A stretch of DNA of 64,000 bases, from assembly GCF_905163445.1 (NCBI RefSeq), contig NC_053191.1, forward strand, positions 13,578,001 through 13,642,000, in the 5' to 3' direction. Below are positions 50,301 to 62,300 of this stretch, in pieces (positions within the stretch are counted from its first letter, which is position 1; each line of letters begins with the position of its first letter). The position numbers and the translations under genes were made by a program. This stretch comes from Pararge aegeria (lineage: Eukaryota > Arthropoda > Insecta > Lepidoptera > Nymphalidae). The notes under the pieces are model-generated. The model searched no databases, was not told the origin of the DNA, and saw only the letters and a program-made list of their open reading frames with translations.

Positions 50301-53300
50301 GTTGCTTCACAAAAAATATTTCGAAATAATATTGTTCAGTGATTTCCACACTAGGATTACTTACCTGTATCTTGGAAATTACATCCTTCCAATTATGAAC
50401 CAGAGCTTGTGCAACGCCAATAAAATTGGTAATGGTGGCTGCTTTATAACTAACATTGGAAGATTTCTACTGAACCACTTAAGCCACCTTCAACACATAT
50501 TAGGAAGTCTCTGGACGTCACTGCCTCGTGCTTCATCTATCATCATTGACCGCCCATCAGTCTATCATAGTTTCACTGCTGGGTACCGGTCTCGTGTCCC
50601 ATAGGCCTCCTCTCACTCCACGCTGCTCGAATAGCTACGAGTTCATGTGCTTTCAAAATAAGTATCGCAATATCTTAATAAAAATAGCCACGATTGAAGG
50701 CTTAACGTGCTGAGGCGGAGCACTGGGATGGACAACACATTTTCGTAACTCCATTCATAAATCAAACATTAGTCGGAAATTAAACCCTCGTCATATTATG
50801 TAGAAGAAAGAAGAAGAAACACTTTATTGCACGTACCTATACCATAAGAAAGAAACAGTAATGAGTATACAGTAAATAATGTGGACATTCAAAGGCGCCC
50901 TTATTGGTGCAAGCAACCGTTGTAAAAAGGACTTACAGCAAGAGAACGGGATAGTGCCAAGAGTGTTGTAATATAAATACCTAAATGTATACATACAAAT
51001 ATATAGGTAACTTAAATAAATATACCTAATATATAAATATAAAATATACATAATATATATAAGTACATTTTAATATATAATTTAAAAACAATGATAAAGC
51101 GACAACTTCAAATGCCATCACTCAAAAGAGAGGTAGTAAGTAGTCTTTCAGGCGACTCTTAAATAGGAAATTACTTCCACGGATTTTTATCATGCTTACC
51201 ACTTGACCGATGGGGCTTCCAAGATTAGTATAGGCTCTAAACCCCACCGTTACCTATACATCTGCAGTCGTTAGGTAACCCCTAATGCTTGGAGTGTCAA
51301 CTGCTAAGCCGCATTAACCCAGTCAATACCACTGCGTGAAATAAACTTCCCTGCAACTAATTTATTTTCTTTTGGCAGGAAGCAGCAGCAGAATCAAGTA
51401 CAGTAAGTACCTACCTAGTTTTTTTTCAATTATGACAGAACTGAAACATTTTAATAGAATTTTAACATTCACATCCGAATTAACGGCGCCAATTGCATCA
51501 CTTTTTCAAACTCACAACTCAAATTTATGCCTGATTCTTACGCGCCCTTTGTAGCTTACAGAGTTGAATAAACACTGGGAACTAATAACAATAAACAATT
51601 ATTTAATTAAGATCCAAGGAGCTCTGAATACTACTTATCTCAGTTCCTTGCTACTAAATTATTATATGATACTTCTGTCTAAATTATTATTTAATAGTGT
51701 TCGTTCTAAATTATTATTATATAGTCTATGCCAATTTATGCAGGTACCAAGTATATGAAGTTAAAGGAGATCTCGTACAATGAAATTACTCAATGTTACT
51801 AGAATGCGTATAATCCTGAATATGGCTAGTGCATTTTTAAAATCAGCTGCCTTTAAAATGTCTGAAACAGTAGGTAAGTAATAAACAAGTAATTATTAGG
51901 TCCACAACAGTTGAGTTGATTAACTCTGTACTTATTATTTTACAGACAGAAGCAACGAACGCTGTAAGTTGAAATCTGTATAAAACCTTTTCCTCTTCTG
52001 TTTGTTTCAAACTTGAGACATGTTGCTGTGTGCTAACTATATTTTTTTTTCCTAATCTTTTCTTTTATCCTAATCTAACCTAACCTAACGTAACTTTGAT
52101 GACACTTACGAGAAGATATGGAGCAGTCTTATTTTTTCTTTATTGAAGTTTCGTAAACAGATTCAGAAACAGTTAAATAAGTAGATTTTTCTTTTGTAGG
52201 CAGTAGAATCAAAACCGGTAACTGCGAGTTCTTTAAAAGTACGGTACAAATCTGAGTTATTTTATTATCTATCACGCTCTTCTAAACAAAATAAAATACC
52301 TATCTTCTACCCACAAATCTCTAAACTGAACTAAAATAACAGATAATAATAAGCTGCTCTGAATGAAATTAAATTGTGTTGTAATACACATAAATCTCTG
52401 ATTGAAATTAATTATTGAAAAGGATAGCACTAATTTTCAACACAATTGTGTTGAAAATTAGTGCTATCTTTTTCCACGAGGATCATTCCGAAAAGGACAG
52501 CACTACTTTAGCCTTGCCAATAATTTAGTTTAGAGGTTTTTCTACAACAGAATTAGCACCATTGATAGATTTTAGACTGTTGTCGATCAAATGATTTATT
52601 TTATACACATTATTTTATAGACAGAAGCAACGAGCCCGGTGAGTGGAAACTTGTATAGAAAATTTATTCATTTTATATTGCATTCTGAACAGGCCTGAAT
52701 ATTATTAGATCCTTTGTGTTTAGGCGGAAGAATCTAAGCCGGTATGTATTTTTGATTTGAGCTCTGTATGAGTATTTTTATTTATTAACTATTTCACGAT
52801 CAAGTGGGTAATAAATTATAGTGTTCCATGAGAGACATGATGTTATTCAAATATGAGTTTCTTGTCGGCTCTTCTCGGTAGAATTTACCTTCTGAACCGG
52901 TGGTAGAGTCACACAAACTAACTTGCTTATAAATTAGGCCTACTTGACATAAATACATTTTTAATTTGAATATAGAAACCTAGCTGTTGCCCGTTTCAAT
53001 CGCGTTAATTACGGTTTTTTTTACAAAATCTCTCTAAAATGCTTTTTATCTCAGGGAAACAAACGGTTCCTACGGGATTTTGTTACGGGATTGCCTATGT
53101 TACTTTCCCTCCTTTCAACTAGCTCTATGCCAAAAACTAAGTGGAAAAGTGGCTCATTTAGGCCGTACAGTAAGGACAAATTAATGAACATTTACACATT
53201 TATAATATTAATATGGAGAATGGACTATGGACTAGTATGGATTACCTTTTATAAAAACATTCTATTAAGTTTACGTATATGCGAGGGTTTTCTGATTTTC

Positions 53301-56300
53301 TTTATTTCTGTGCGCAAAACAACATTACTAGTTACAAGTAAATATTAAAAACGTGTTATTTTCAGTAGACAGCAACTTCGTTATGTTTAATATTAGATAC
53401 TTACTTGTATCTCAATAATTATTGAATAGCTGCTAAAAATTCAGCTCCTTTTTTAGGCTGACGAAACGAAACCTGTAAGTGGATAAATTATTTGAATTTT
53501 AAGTTATTTTGCAGCTAGGTTTAAAAATGTATTCTTATTTAGGGTTCCATAGTTAAGCCAAAAATCTTCAGGATCTTCATTAATTTGAGATATCTACTAA
53601 CGGTAAACATTTTTTGAGCAAATACAATTGGTGATCAACTTTGCTCAGAATCTATATAGAAAGTAACCGTATGAAGTTTACAATGAATACAATGTAGACA
53701 TGCAAAGGCAGCCTTAATGCTGCAAGCAATCTCTTACAGGGAACCTTTGTAGACAGGACTCTCAGCAAGAGAACGGTATAGGTCCAAGAGTGTTGTAATA
53801 TATTCATAAATACGAAAATGTATAGATACAAATACATACATAATTTAAATAAATATACGTACCTAATATATAAATATATAACGTACATTAAAAAAAATGG
53901 TATAGATTTTAAGAGTGTTTAACACTCTTAAAATCTATACCATTTTTTTTTACATGTTAAGAAAAATGTTAAGATTCTTCGATTTTGTATTTAATAGCCC
54001 TTACAAAACAACGTGGTCGAATAACTTATATAATATTTATATATAACGGACCAAGATTATTATAAGAGAGCTCCACGTCTACTAGGCAGAATCTTTAGTA
54101 ATACAGCCAAACCTCAAAAATATGTTACTTTGTTTAGTTATTCTTCATTTTAAACGGCTATACCTAGGATTTTTACTTAGCCTGACTTCCTGCTAATTGA
54201 AATTTCTATTCTAAGTTTCTACGCACGATCTAGCGTTTTTCCACAATGTTTCCCGTGGAATAGGAAAGCACTATTTTAGTTTAGCTTAGAGATTCGTGAG
54301 CAACGGAACTGATACTATTTAGATATTGAAACTGCTACGATGTAGCGCCCTCTACGAATAAACAAATCTTATTTTAATCTCATTTGGTTTTAGAGTGAAT
54401 CGGTAAGAATTTGACCTAAATACATAAGTTTGGCGAACGTATTTCATTTAATGAATATTAACCAAAGCCCGGTCGGTAACGATTTATCAATCTACATACC
54501 TACTATTAATAATTACCTACCTACACTACGGTAACCCAAGTCTCCAAGAGACCGCTCGTCCCGATGAGGTAACCCCGACAACAATACTTCGATAATAGTT
54601 TTGGGGCCTCGTAAAGACGTGCATCTGTGTGAGTGTGCTGTTTCCATACTGCTTTAATATATTTATTGTGGCACGGGTCTCAGGCTTGTTAAGGTCGTAG
54701 TCCACCACGCTAGCCAAGTGCGGATTGGTAGATTTCACGCGCCTTAGAGAACGTTGTGGAAAATTCTTAGGCATGCAGATTACCGCACGATGTTTCCCAT
54801 CACCGGTTAATCAAGTGATCTTTCTAACCAGTAGACTATCACCGCTTCCATTTAAATAACACAACAATTAACAGCATTTTCTGTTTTTTTATTTTCAGAC
54901 CGCAGAAACGGAAATGCCCTCGTCAACAGTGGTACATTTTGTTAATTAACTTACGGATAGGATGATACAATTTGATTATTATATTTAGTACACTTTATCT
55001 TTTATTAACGGTAATTTATGTTTTTATAGCCAGCAAGTACAGTTACGGTAATTATTACCTTTTTGAATTCGTCTGTGCGGTTGTCACCGGTTCCGTGTAT
55101 TTCAAAACGCGAAAAATCTTTAATAAAATCTATCGCAGTTACAGGTTAAAAATGCAGTGTCTTTAACCTTTGCTGCGCTCAAATTTTATCCAAATCAAAA
55201 GTTAATTTAAGTAAACACATTAAAATTGCAGCGCCACTTATCGGCTCCCACTATGAATCCATACCTCCTACTATCCTATTACACACGTGTGCAAAATTTT
55301 ATGAAATTCGATTAAGTGCTTTCGAAGAATTTCGAGACAAACGGACGGACGGACGGATAGACAGACAGACAGTTGTACGCTATTGTCTTCGGGATAAGAA
55401 ATAGGCTTCATAATAACCCAAATCAAAATCAAATTGCATATAAATCTATTCAGTAGTTTCCCCCCCACGCGTTATAAGATATTTTTTTACTTCCGTTCTT
55501 TAGATTTTTCTTTTACACAAACCTTGTCCTGACAAATACGAAAACAAAACAAAAATTAAAACAAAAAGATTTATCCAACATGTCAAACAACAGTCGTTTA
55601 GAAATTCTGCGCACATACATTTCTTCGATTCATTTTTATTAATACAGATTATTATTTCAATATCTACAGCTTACTGTAAGTATCAAATAATACTATTTAC
55701 ATTAGATTGATAGATAGATTAAGTACTTATTGCACAAATTAAAAGAGAAAACAAGAAATAACAAAAACAAAAAAATATATATAAAATGCGCAAAGGCGGT
55801 TAACGCTTTAAGCGATCTCCTTCAGACAATCCTTTACGGAACTTGTTTATACCTTAGTGACTCAAGTCTACTAAAATTAAATTCTATTACTTATACTATT
55901 AAGTCTTATAATTAATCTCATTTTAAGTGATAGTAACTAAGTAATATTATAATATAAAATATTAACTTTGTTTCAGATTGCGGTAGTTATAAACATTATT
56001 TTATTCTTGTTTTAATTATAATAAATATTAATATTAATGAAAAAAAACGACTGAACCTACCGACTATAGTCGACTATAGTCTTTGCCTTGAAGGCTTTAT
56101 TTACCCTTATCTGTACTCTTATTAAAATAGTTTAAAAAAAATTTAAAAAAAAATTATTGCAAAGTAAGCGTTAGGGTGCATGGTGTCAATATTTATAAAT
56201 ATTTTATTGACAGATATGAGTAGAGTTATTATCATTTTGATAATATCTTAAAAAGCACCTCACGCTTTTTTTTTTAATAAAATATTTTTGTTTTTATTCA

Positions 56301-59300
56301 CTATTATTAATTTATATTTATTGAAATTATTAACACTATTTTTAATTTAAATTTATTAAAATTTATTTTCTATTTTTTAGTTCGGGTTTCTATAAAATGC
56401 GTGATTTTTAGTTTTTTGTAAACTATTATTTATTTTCTACTTTTTAGTTTGGTTTATTTTAAACTGTTATTTGATCTAATCGACTATAAATTCCGTGATA
56501 ACTCTAAGTAACTGTAATTGTTTTCCAAAATATTAATGTGTACGGTAAGAGTCCCATTACCCGCTCAGGAATCTATATTAAGACATAACTACCATAACAG
56601 TCCCTACGCGGGTGCTGCTAAGCTGAGTGTCCGGTCAGAGTGTCTCTCGAAATGCAAGTTCTAATTATTATTTAAAACAGCCCATTAAAAAGAAACAGCT
56701 AACGCCCTCTACCATTTAGTAGCTTAATGTTTTCTGTGGAATTAGTATTTTACCTTAGATTTCTCTGTTAGGTACGTGAACGCCACCTGTTGGTAACGCC
56801 ATAGTTTTTTTTACATTTGGGTCTAGATGGCGCTGTAGTTATTGTAATTAATAGTTCGAAAAAACTAAAAAATCTTATTTTTTATATTGAAAATTGGAAT
56901 AATCTTCTCAAATTAGTGTATTGTCATCGGTCCTCGATATGTCTACAAAGTTTGAACGAAATCTGACCGTTTAAAGTGGGTTAAAATAGCGCCCAAAGAA
57001 GTCCGTTACAAACATACAGGTGAAGCTAATAAAAGCGTGTTAAAAAAGAAAGATTTATTGACCGCTAGTAGATATATCATAATTTTAAAGTACCTAATTA
57101 TAGTAAAGATTTATTGACCGCTAGTAGATATATCATAATTTTAAAGTACCTAATTATAGTTATTTAACTTCCATGTTATCAATAAAAATAAATATATATA
57201 TTACATAGAATATATTGAATTTCTGGTTTCAGCCTAATGCCGTAAGTTAATTTTATAATGTAAAATTAAATTTAACTAGGGAATATTAAAAAATAAAAAT
57301 TATTCCAACTATTATTTTAAGAAATACGGAACATTAAGTAATTTATTTTATATTTTTCAGACGCCAGTAAGTATTTGTATACCTAGCCCCGAACCTAGAT
57401 TCATGTCACGTTGTTTATTGTGTTTTTGTACGGTTTTCTTATGCCAATTCAAGTTAGCCCAAGTCTCACCTGCTGTTAAGTGAATCCTCACTTAACAACA
57501 ATACACACATCGCCATCTAGCCCCAAAGTAAGCGTAGCTTCTATTATAGGTACTAAGATGACTGATGAATATTTTTTATGAATACATAGATACTTATTAT
57601 ATACAGATAAATACCCAGACCCAGAAACACATTCATGTTCATCACACAAACATTTTCCAGTTGTGGGAATCGAACCCACGGCCTTGGACTCAGAAAGCAG
57701 GGTCGCTGCCCACTGCGCCGACCGGCTGTCAAAAAGCAGTTGTCACCGGCGCTCCTCTTATTTCAGGTGTAGTGGGTAGCGACTAAGGAAATATGACGGA
57801 AAACCTAGTAAATAAGTATGAAGTAATTAACATATTTCTTTTTGTTTGACTAGCCAGAGGTATACATTTTTATTTGTTATAAGATACAATTTATTACATA
57901 ATAAGATTATTTAGTAGCCTACCTTAAAAATCATTAAATTTATCTCTGCCGGTAATATTGTTATAATTCTTTAATTTTTAAACAAATTTATTTTATTTAA
58001 CAAACAGAACGCGGTAAGTCCCCATATTTAAATGCCTTATATTTTTTTAAGACCTTTTTATGATAGTCTTTTGACCATAATTTGTGTCTTAGGAATAATT
58101 GACAGTACTCTGTCAAAATAAAAGTAACAAAATAGCAAAAATACACTAATTTTATTTATTTAAAATGCCATAGAAGCCTGACTATGATAGCCATAAAATC
58201 TATACCATTTTATACTGAATAACAATTTGACACAGTTTTATATCAAATAACCTGTACCTAAAAGGTACTAGGTCACGCTTCGTTATTCGTAACCTAGAGA
58301 TAAAAAGTATACAGAACCTCCCCATCGGTATTGAGATCGGTGTGAGACACGCACAGCATTTGATATATAATTCCAAATAGATACAGGAGGTTTTCATTTA
58401 CTGAAATCCAAAATAATACTTCACAGGCTTTAGAGGTACATTATGTGCTGTCTCTGAGACTTATCTGGGAAACCAAAAATATAATAGCTTTTGAGTAAAC
58501 CACTGGCCATAGTTTTTACTGAAGGAAATCAGATACAGACAGCTCTTTATTAGGTACTATGCGACATGCGTGTGTCAGTCTTTTATATTCAATCATAAAT
58601 AAACACTTAGAATATTTTGAATTCGTTTGTATGGAAACATAAATATGCTTCTAATAACTTCTATTCTAATAACTTCTATTCTATAATAGCTTCTATTGAT
58701 TTAATTTTATTACAGGTTGATTCCTTATGAAACATACTTATTTTAATTATTTTGTCATTTGATTAAACGTTGTATGTTTATTGTTTATGTAGTTTTTTAA
58801 AAAGAGGCGAGACCCCACTTTCGTTTAGGTACCTAATTAAGTTTGAAACTAACTTAAAATCATAGTTTAATTTTATAATATATACTTATAACAAACGTTC
58901 ATACTTGTTTTATTATACATTTTCAGGTTACGGTAAGTTATATTATTTATTCTAGTTTCATTAAGACAATTTTATAGAAATATTTGCAATTAATACATTT
59001 GCAAATGATCTTTTCAGAACAAAGCTGTAAGTTAAACATATATCTACTTATTGAATACAAAAGCAATTTTCGTAAATAAGATTTTAAAATTTAATATAAT
59101 TTAAAAAAAAAGATCATAAAAAGAAATGATCTAATTCAATATTTGAATAAACTTCAAACATCTTACTTTGGGATACAAAATTACTTTTTTTTTTCATGAC
59201 TTCAATTTTCATCATTCAAACACTGCCGATGTATATATACTGGTAAGATTTACAAACTATTTAAAAAAAAATTTTCATTATCTATAGCCGGACCTAAAAC

Positions 59301-62300
59301 CTTTGTTAACGGACTACCTCTATATTAAAAAAACGGTTATATATATTTTACGTTACGATTACGTTAAATTTGTATACATTTATCGTTTACAAATTTAACG
59401 TAATCATTCAAAAATAAAAAAATTCATTTCAAAAAATCAAATTTAAAATATGTACCTACTTATAATATATCGTGTACAGTGAAGTTGCATTTATTATATT
59501 TCAGAAAAAGGGGGTAAGTTTTATTAAAAAAAAATCTCATATATAATAAATATTGTACTTTTTAAATATATAATATAAAAACAGTTGTCCTTAAAGAATT
59601 TCACTTATAAATAATTTCATACAATTTCGTCAGTTTTCTTAAGTATGCAGTATAAAAATATATACTAATAAGTTACGTAAAATAAAAAAACTGTAAAATT
59701 TCAGCTACCAGTAAGTATTAATATTTCAATTTTTTTTTAATAATGAAAGTTTTAAAAGGAGTTATTTCATATTTAAAAACATAATGTTAACTTTTTAGCT
59801 AAAGGTAATTTCATCTAAACCTACATTATATTTTAAGATAACATCAAGTTTTATTATATCTTATTTTATAATTACAAATTTAATTCTCGAAACAATAATA
59901 AAATTACAATATTTTAAAACGCGTTCCAGGCGACGGTAAGTATTTTTATAAAGTTGAACAATCTAAAATTTAAATTTTATAAAAAAAAATATGAATTCGT
60001 ATTATGAATACAAATAAGTCAAAGACTAATTTTTTTTTTTTGTATTTCAGGACATAGTAAGTATTCAATTGTTAATGCATTGCCATATTAACTTATTAAG
60101 TGGTTATAGTTATTCTAGTTTTTTTGACGTGACAACGTCTTATAATTCGATGGAGCCGGCTGCACGCACGAAAAAACATGACGTATGCGGCGTTACCTCG
60201 CTCTGAGGTGTTCCATTCAAGGCTTGAAGTGCAAGCGAGAGAGCGGAACACAACTCCGCGTCGACATCTGTCTCTCTCCTACTTGAGTGAGCGATGCGTC
60301 CGCGTGGACAGCTTCTATACAATAATACATTTATATGTTTTCGGCAAGGATGAAGTGAAAAGTGAATGTGGTGTCAATTGTTTATAGCAACGATAATATC
60401 GATCAAACAAATAAAATTAAAATTTTCTTTTGAAAAATGCAACCATTCCATCAGTATTTTCTTACGACGTTGTCATGTTCAACTATCGTGAGTAAGCCGA
60501 CTTTACAGACAACCAATTTTTTTGCTGTTTTTTGTGATATTATTACCGATACCGATTAACCGATATTAAACTGTTTTACAGATTGATGTACGTATTATTC
60601 ATCAATACTTAATCAAAGAAATATAACCATCAAATAGTGAAAACTAAAATAGAAAGCTAGATTATTTTTCTCTTTTCTATCCTACGACATGGCAATCTGT
60701 TTTTTGTTTAAAAAGATTTATTTTATTTGTTATGAGTAAATATACAACGACAATACACACATCGCCATCTAGCCCCAAAGTTAGTGTAGCTTGTGTTTAA
60801 GATGACTGATAAGTATTTTAATGAATACAGAATATTAATTAAAATATTCATCATCATACATAAATACTTATATAATGCATATAAACAGCCAGACACTGAA
60901 GGTTTGTTTTGTTTTCCAGTTGTGTTAATCCAACCCACAGCATTGGACTTGGAAGAAGTGGGGTCGCTACCCACTGTGCCAATCGGCCGTCTTTTAGCCA
61001 AGTAGCCATTCGGCTGACCGAGGCAATCTATCAGTGGGAGCTACATTAATACTATAATAATTTATTAACTACATATTTATCAATAATAATTGCTGAAGTT
61101 GGGGGGCTTAAATGTATTCCTAAATATTACAGTAAAATTATTAATTATCATAGTTATACAGTTAATAAAGATTTTTCAATATTTTCTTTTTTCAGATTCC
61201 GGTAAACACATTTTTCAATTATAAATCCTTTTCAATAATTCTTTTAAATACACAGTTATTATCGATTTTATTAATTTAGAGCCAATTATAATATTGATTT
61301 TTAATTCCTTTCAAGCTTAAGGTTTGTACTAAATATTACCTCAAATTACTTTATGTTTAACTAAATTTAATAAAAGTAATAAATAACATCTTTAGAAAAA
61401 GTAAATAAAAAATTAAATTGATTCAGTGGAAGTAGTGGAACTGTGGATTTTAGCATTTATTTGCAAGATTTTTCACTTATCAATATTTTAATCTTTTGCA
61501 GGAAGGAGTGGTAAGGGTATATTTTATACAAATATTTCTGAAAATTTAAGATCTTTTTATTAAATAAAGCACTATTTTGTTTAGATTGTGGTCAGTATAC
61601 TTTTTATTTACTAAGTATTCACACATAATGATTGGTTTATATATGCTTAAAAAAATACTACTTACTTCACTTTTAATTTAACGATCAACTTAAAACTTTG
61701 TAATATTTTAAATATAGATCAATAATTATTAAATTAAACTTTATAAAATATTCTGATTGTTTTTAATAAATTATTCCTTTTAATATACAGAAACTAGTGG
61801 TATGTAAATAGATTTAATAAAAATAAGGCTGTTGATTATAATAAGGTTCATTTTAACTTGCAGATCGGGGATAGTTAAAAAAAAATGCGTTTGTATTTTG
61901 TCAAGGTTTAATTGCGACTGGTTATTAGTCGATTATGATTTAATTGTGATTAAATTTATAATAGGAGAATTTTTGTATGTGTGTTAGCTGAAAGTATGAA
62001 AGAAGTCGTGTAAGTTGTATGACGAAAATTTCTGCGTTCTGGTCTTATCCAGAGGTTTTCAAATAGGGGCCTGAAAATGCGGCCAAAATGGTTGCAAAAA
62101 AGGATGGTACGGCAGTGTTTGCTTCCCGCTCGACTTGGCGGGGGCCCTGCCGTTTCCCTATTTATTATATTTTCTTTATTATGTATGATATTTTGTATAT
62201 TATGTATGTCTCTTTGTCGAATAATCGAGATACGAGTAGAGATAGAGAGGAGGAGGAGGTTTTTTATTCTGTAGGCCGTTGGACATTGGCCGTCCATTCC

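Noticed and set aside
51861..51895. CAGTAG|GTAAGT near a microexon cluster
   Set aside because: Any exon ending here in phase contains TAG. It may be a decayed exon or a recursive splice site, but the tract before it is not pyrimidine-rich.
55271..55468. Minus-strand ORF with LSVCLSVRPSVCL
   Set aside because: Produced by a short ACGG/ACAG tandem repeat, a familiar low-complexity artefact.
56405..56425. TTTTTAG|TTTTTT|GTAAAC as a 6-nt exon
   Set aside because: Lies in a T-rich duplicated stretch where such matches are expected by chance.
57767..57785. TTATTTCAG|GTGTAGTGG|GTAGCG unit
   Set aside because: In-frame TAG and immediate SINE context.
58425..58440. TTCACAG|GCTTTAGAG|GTACAT as a 9-nt exon
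   Set aside because: Part of an interspersed repeat also found at 39870-40255, where no gene of this kind exists.
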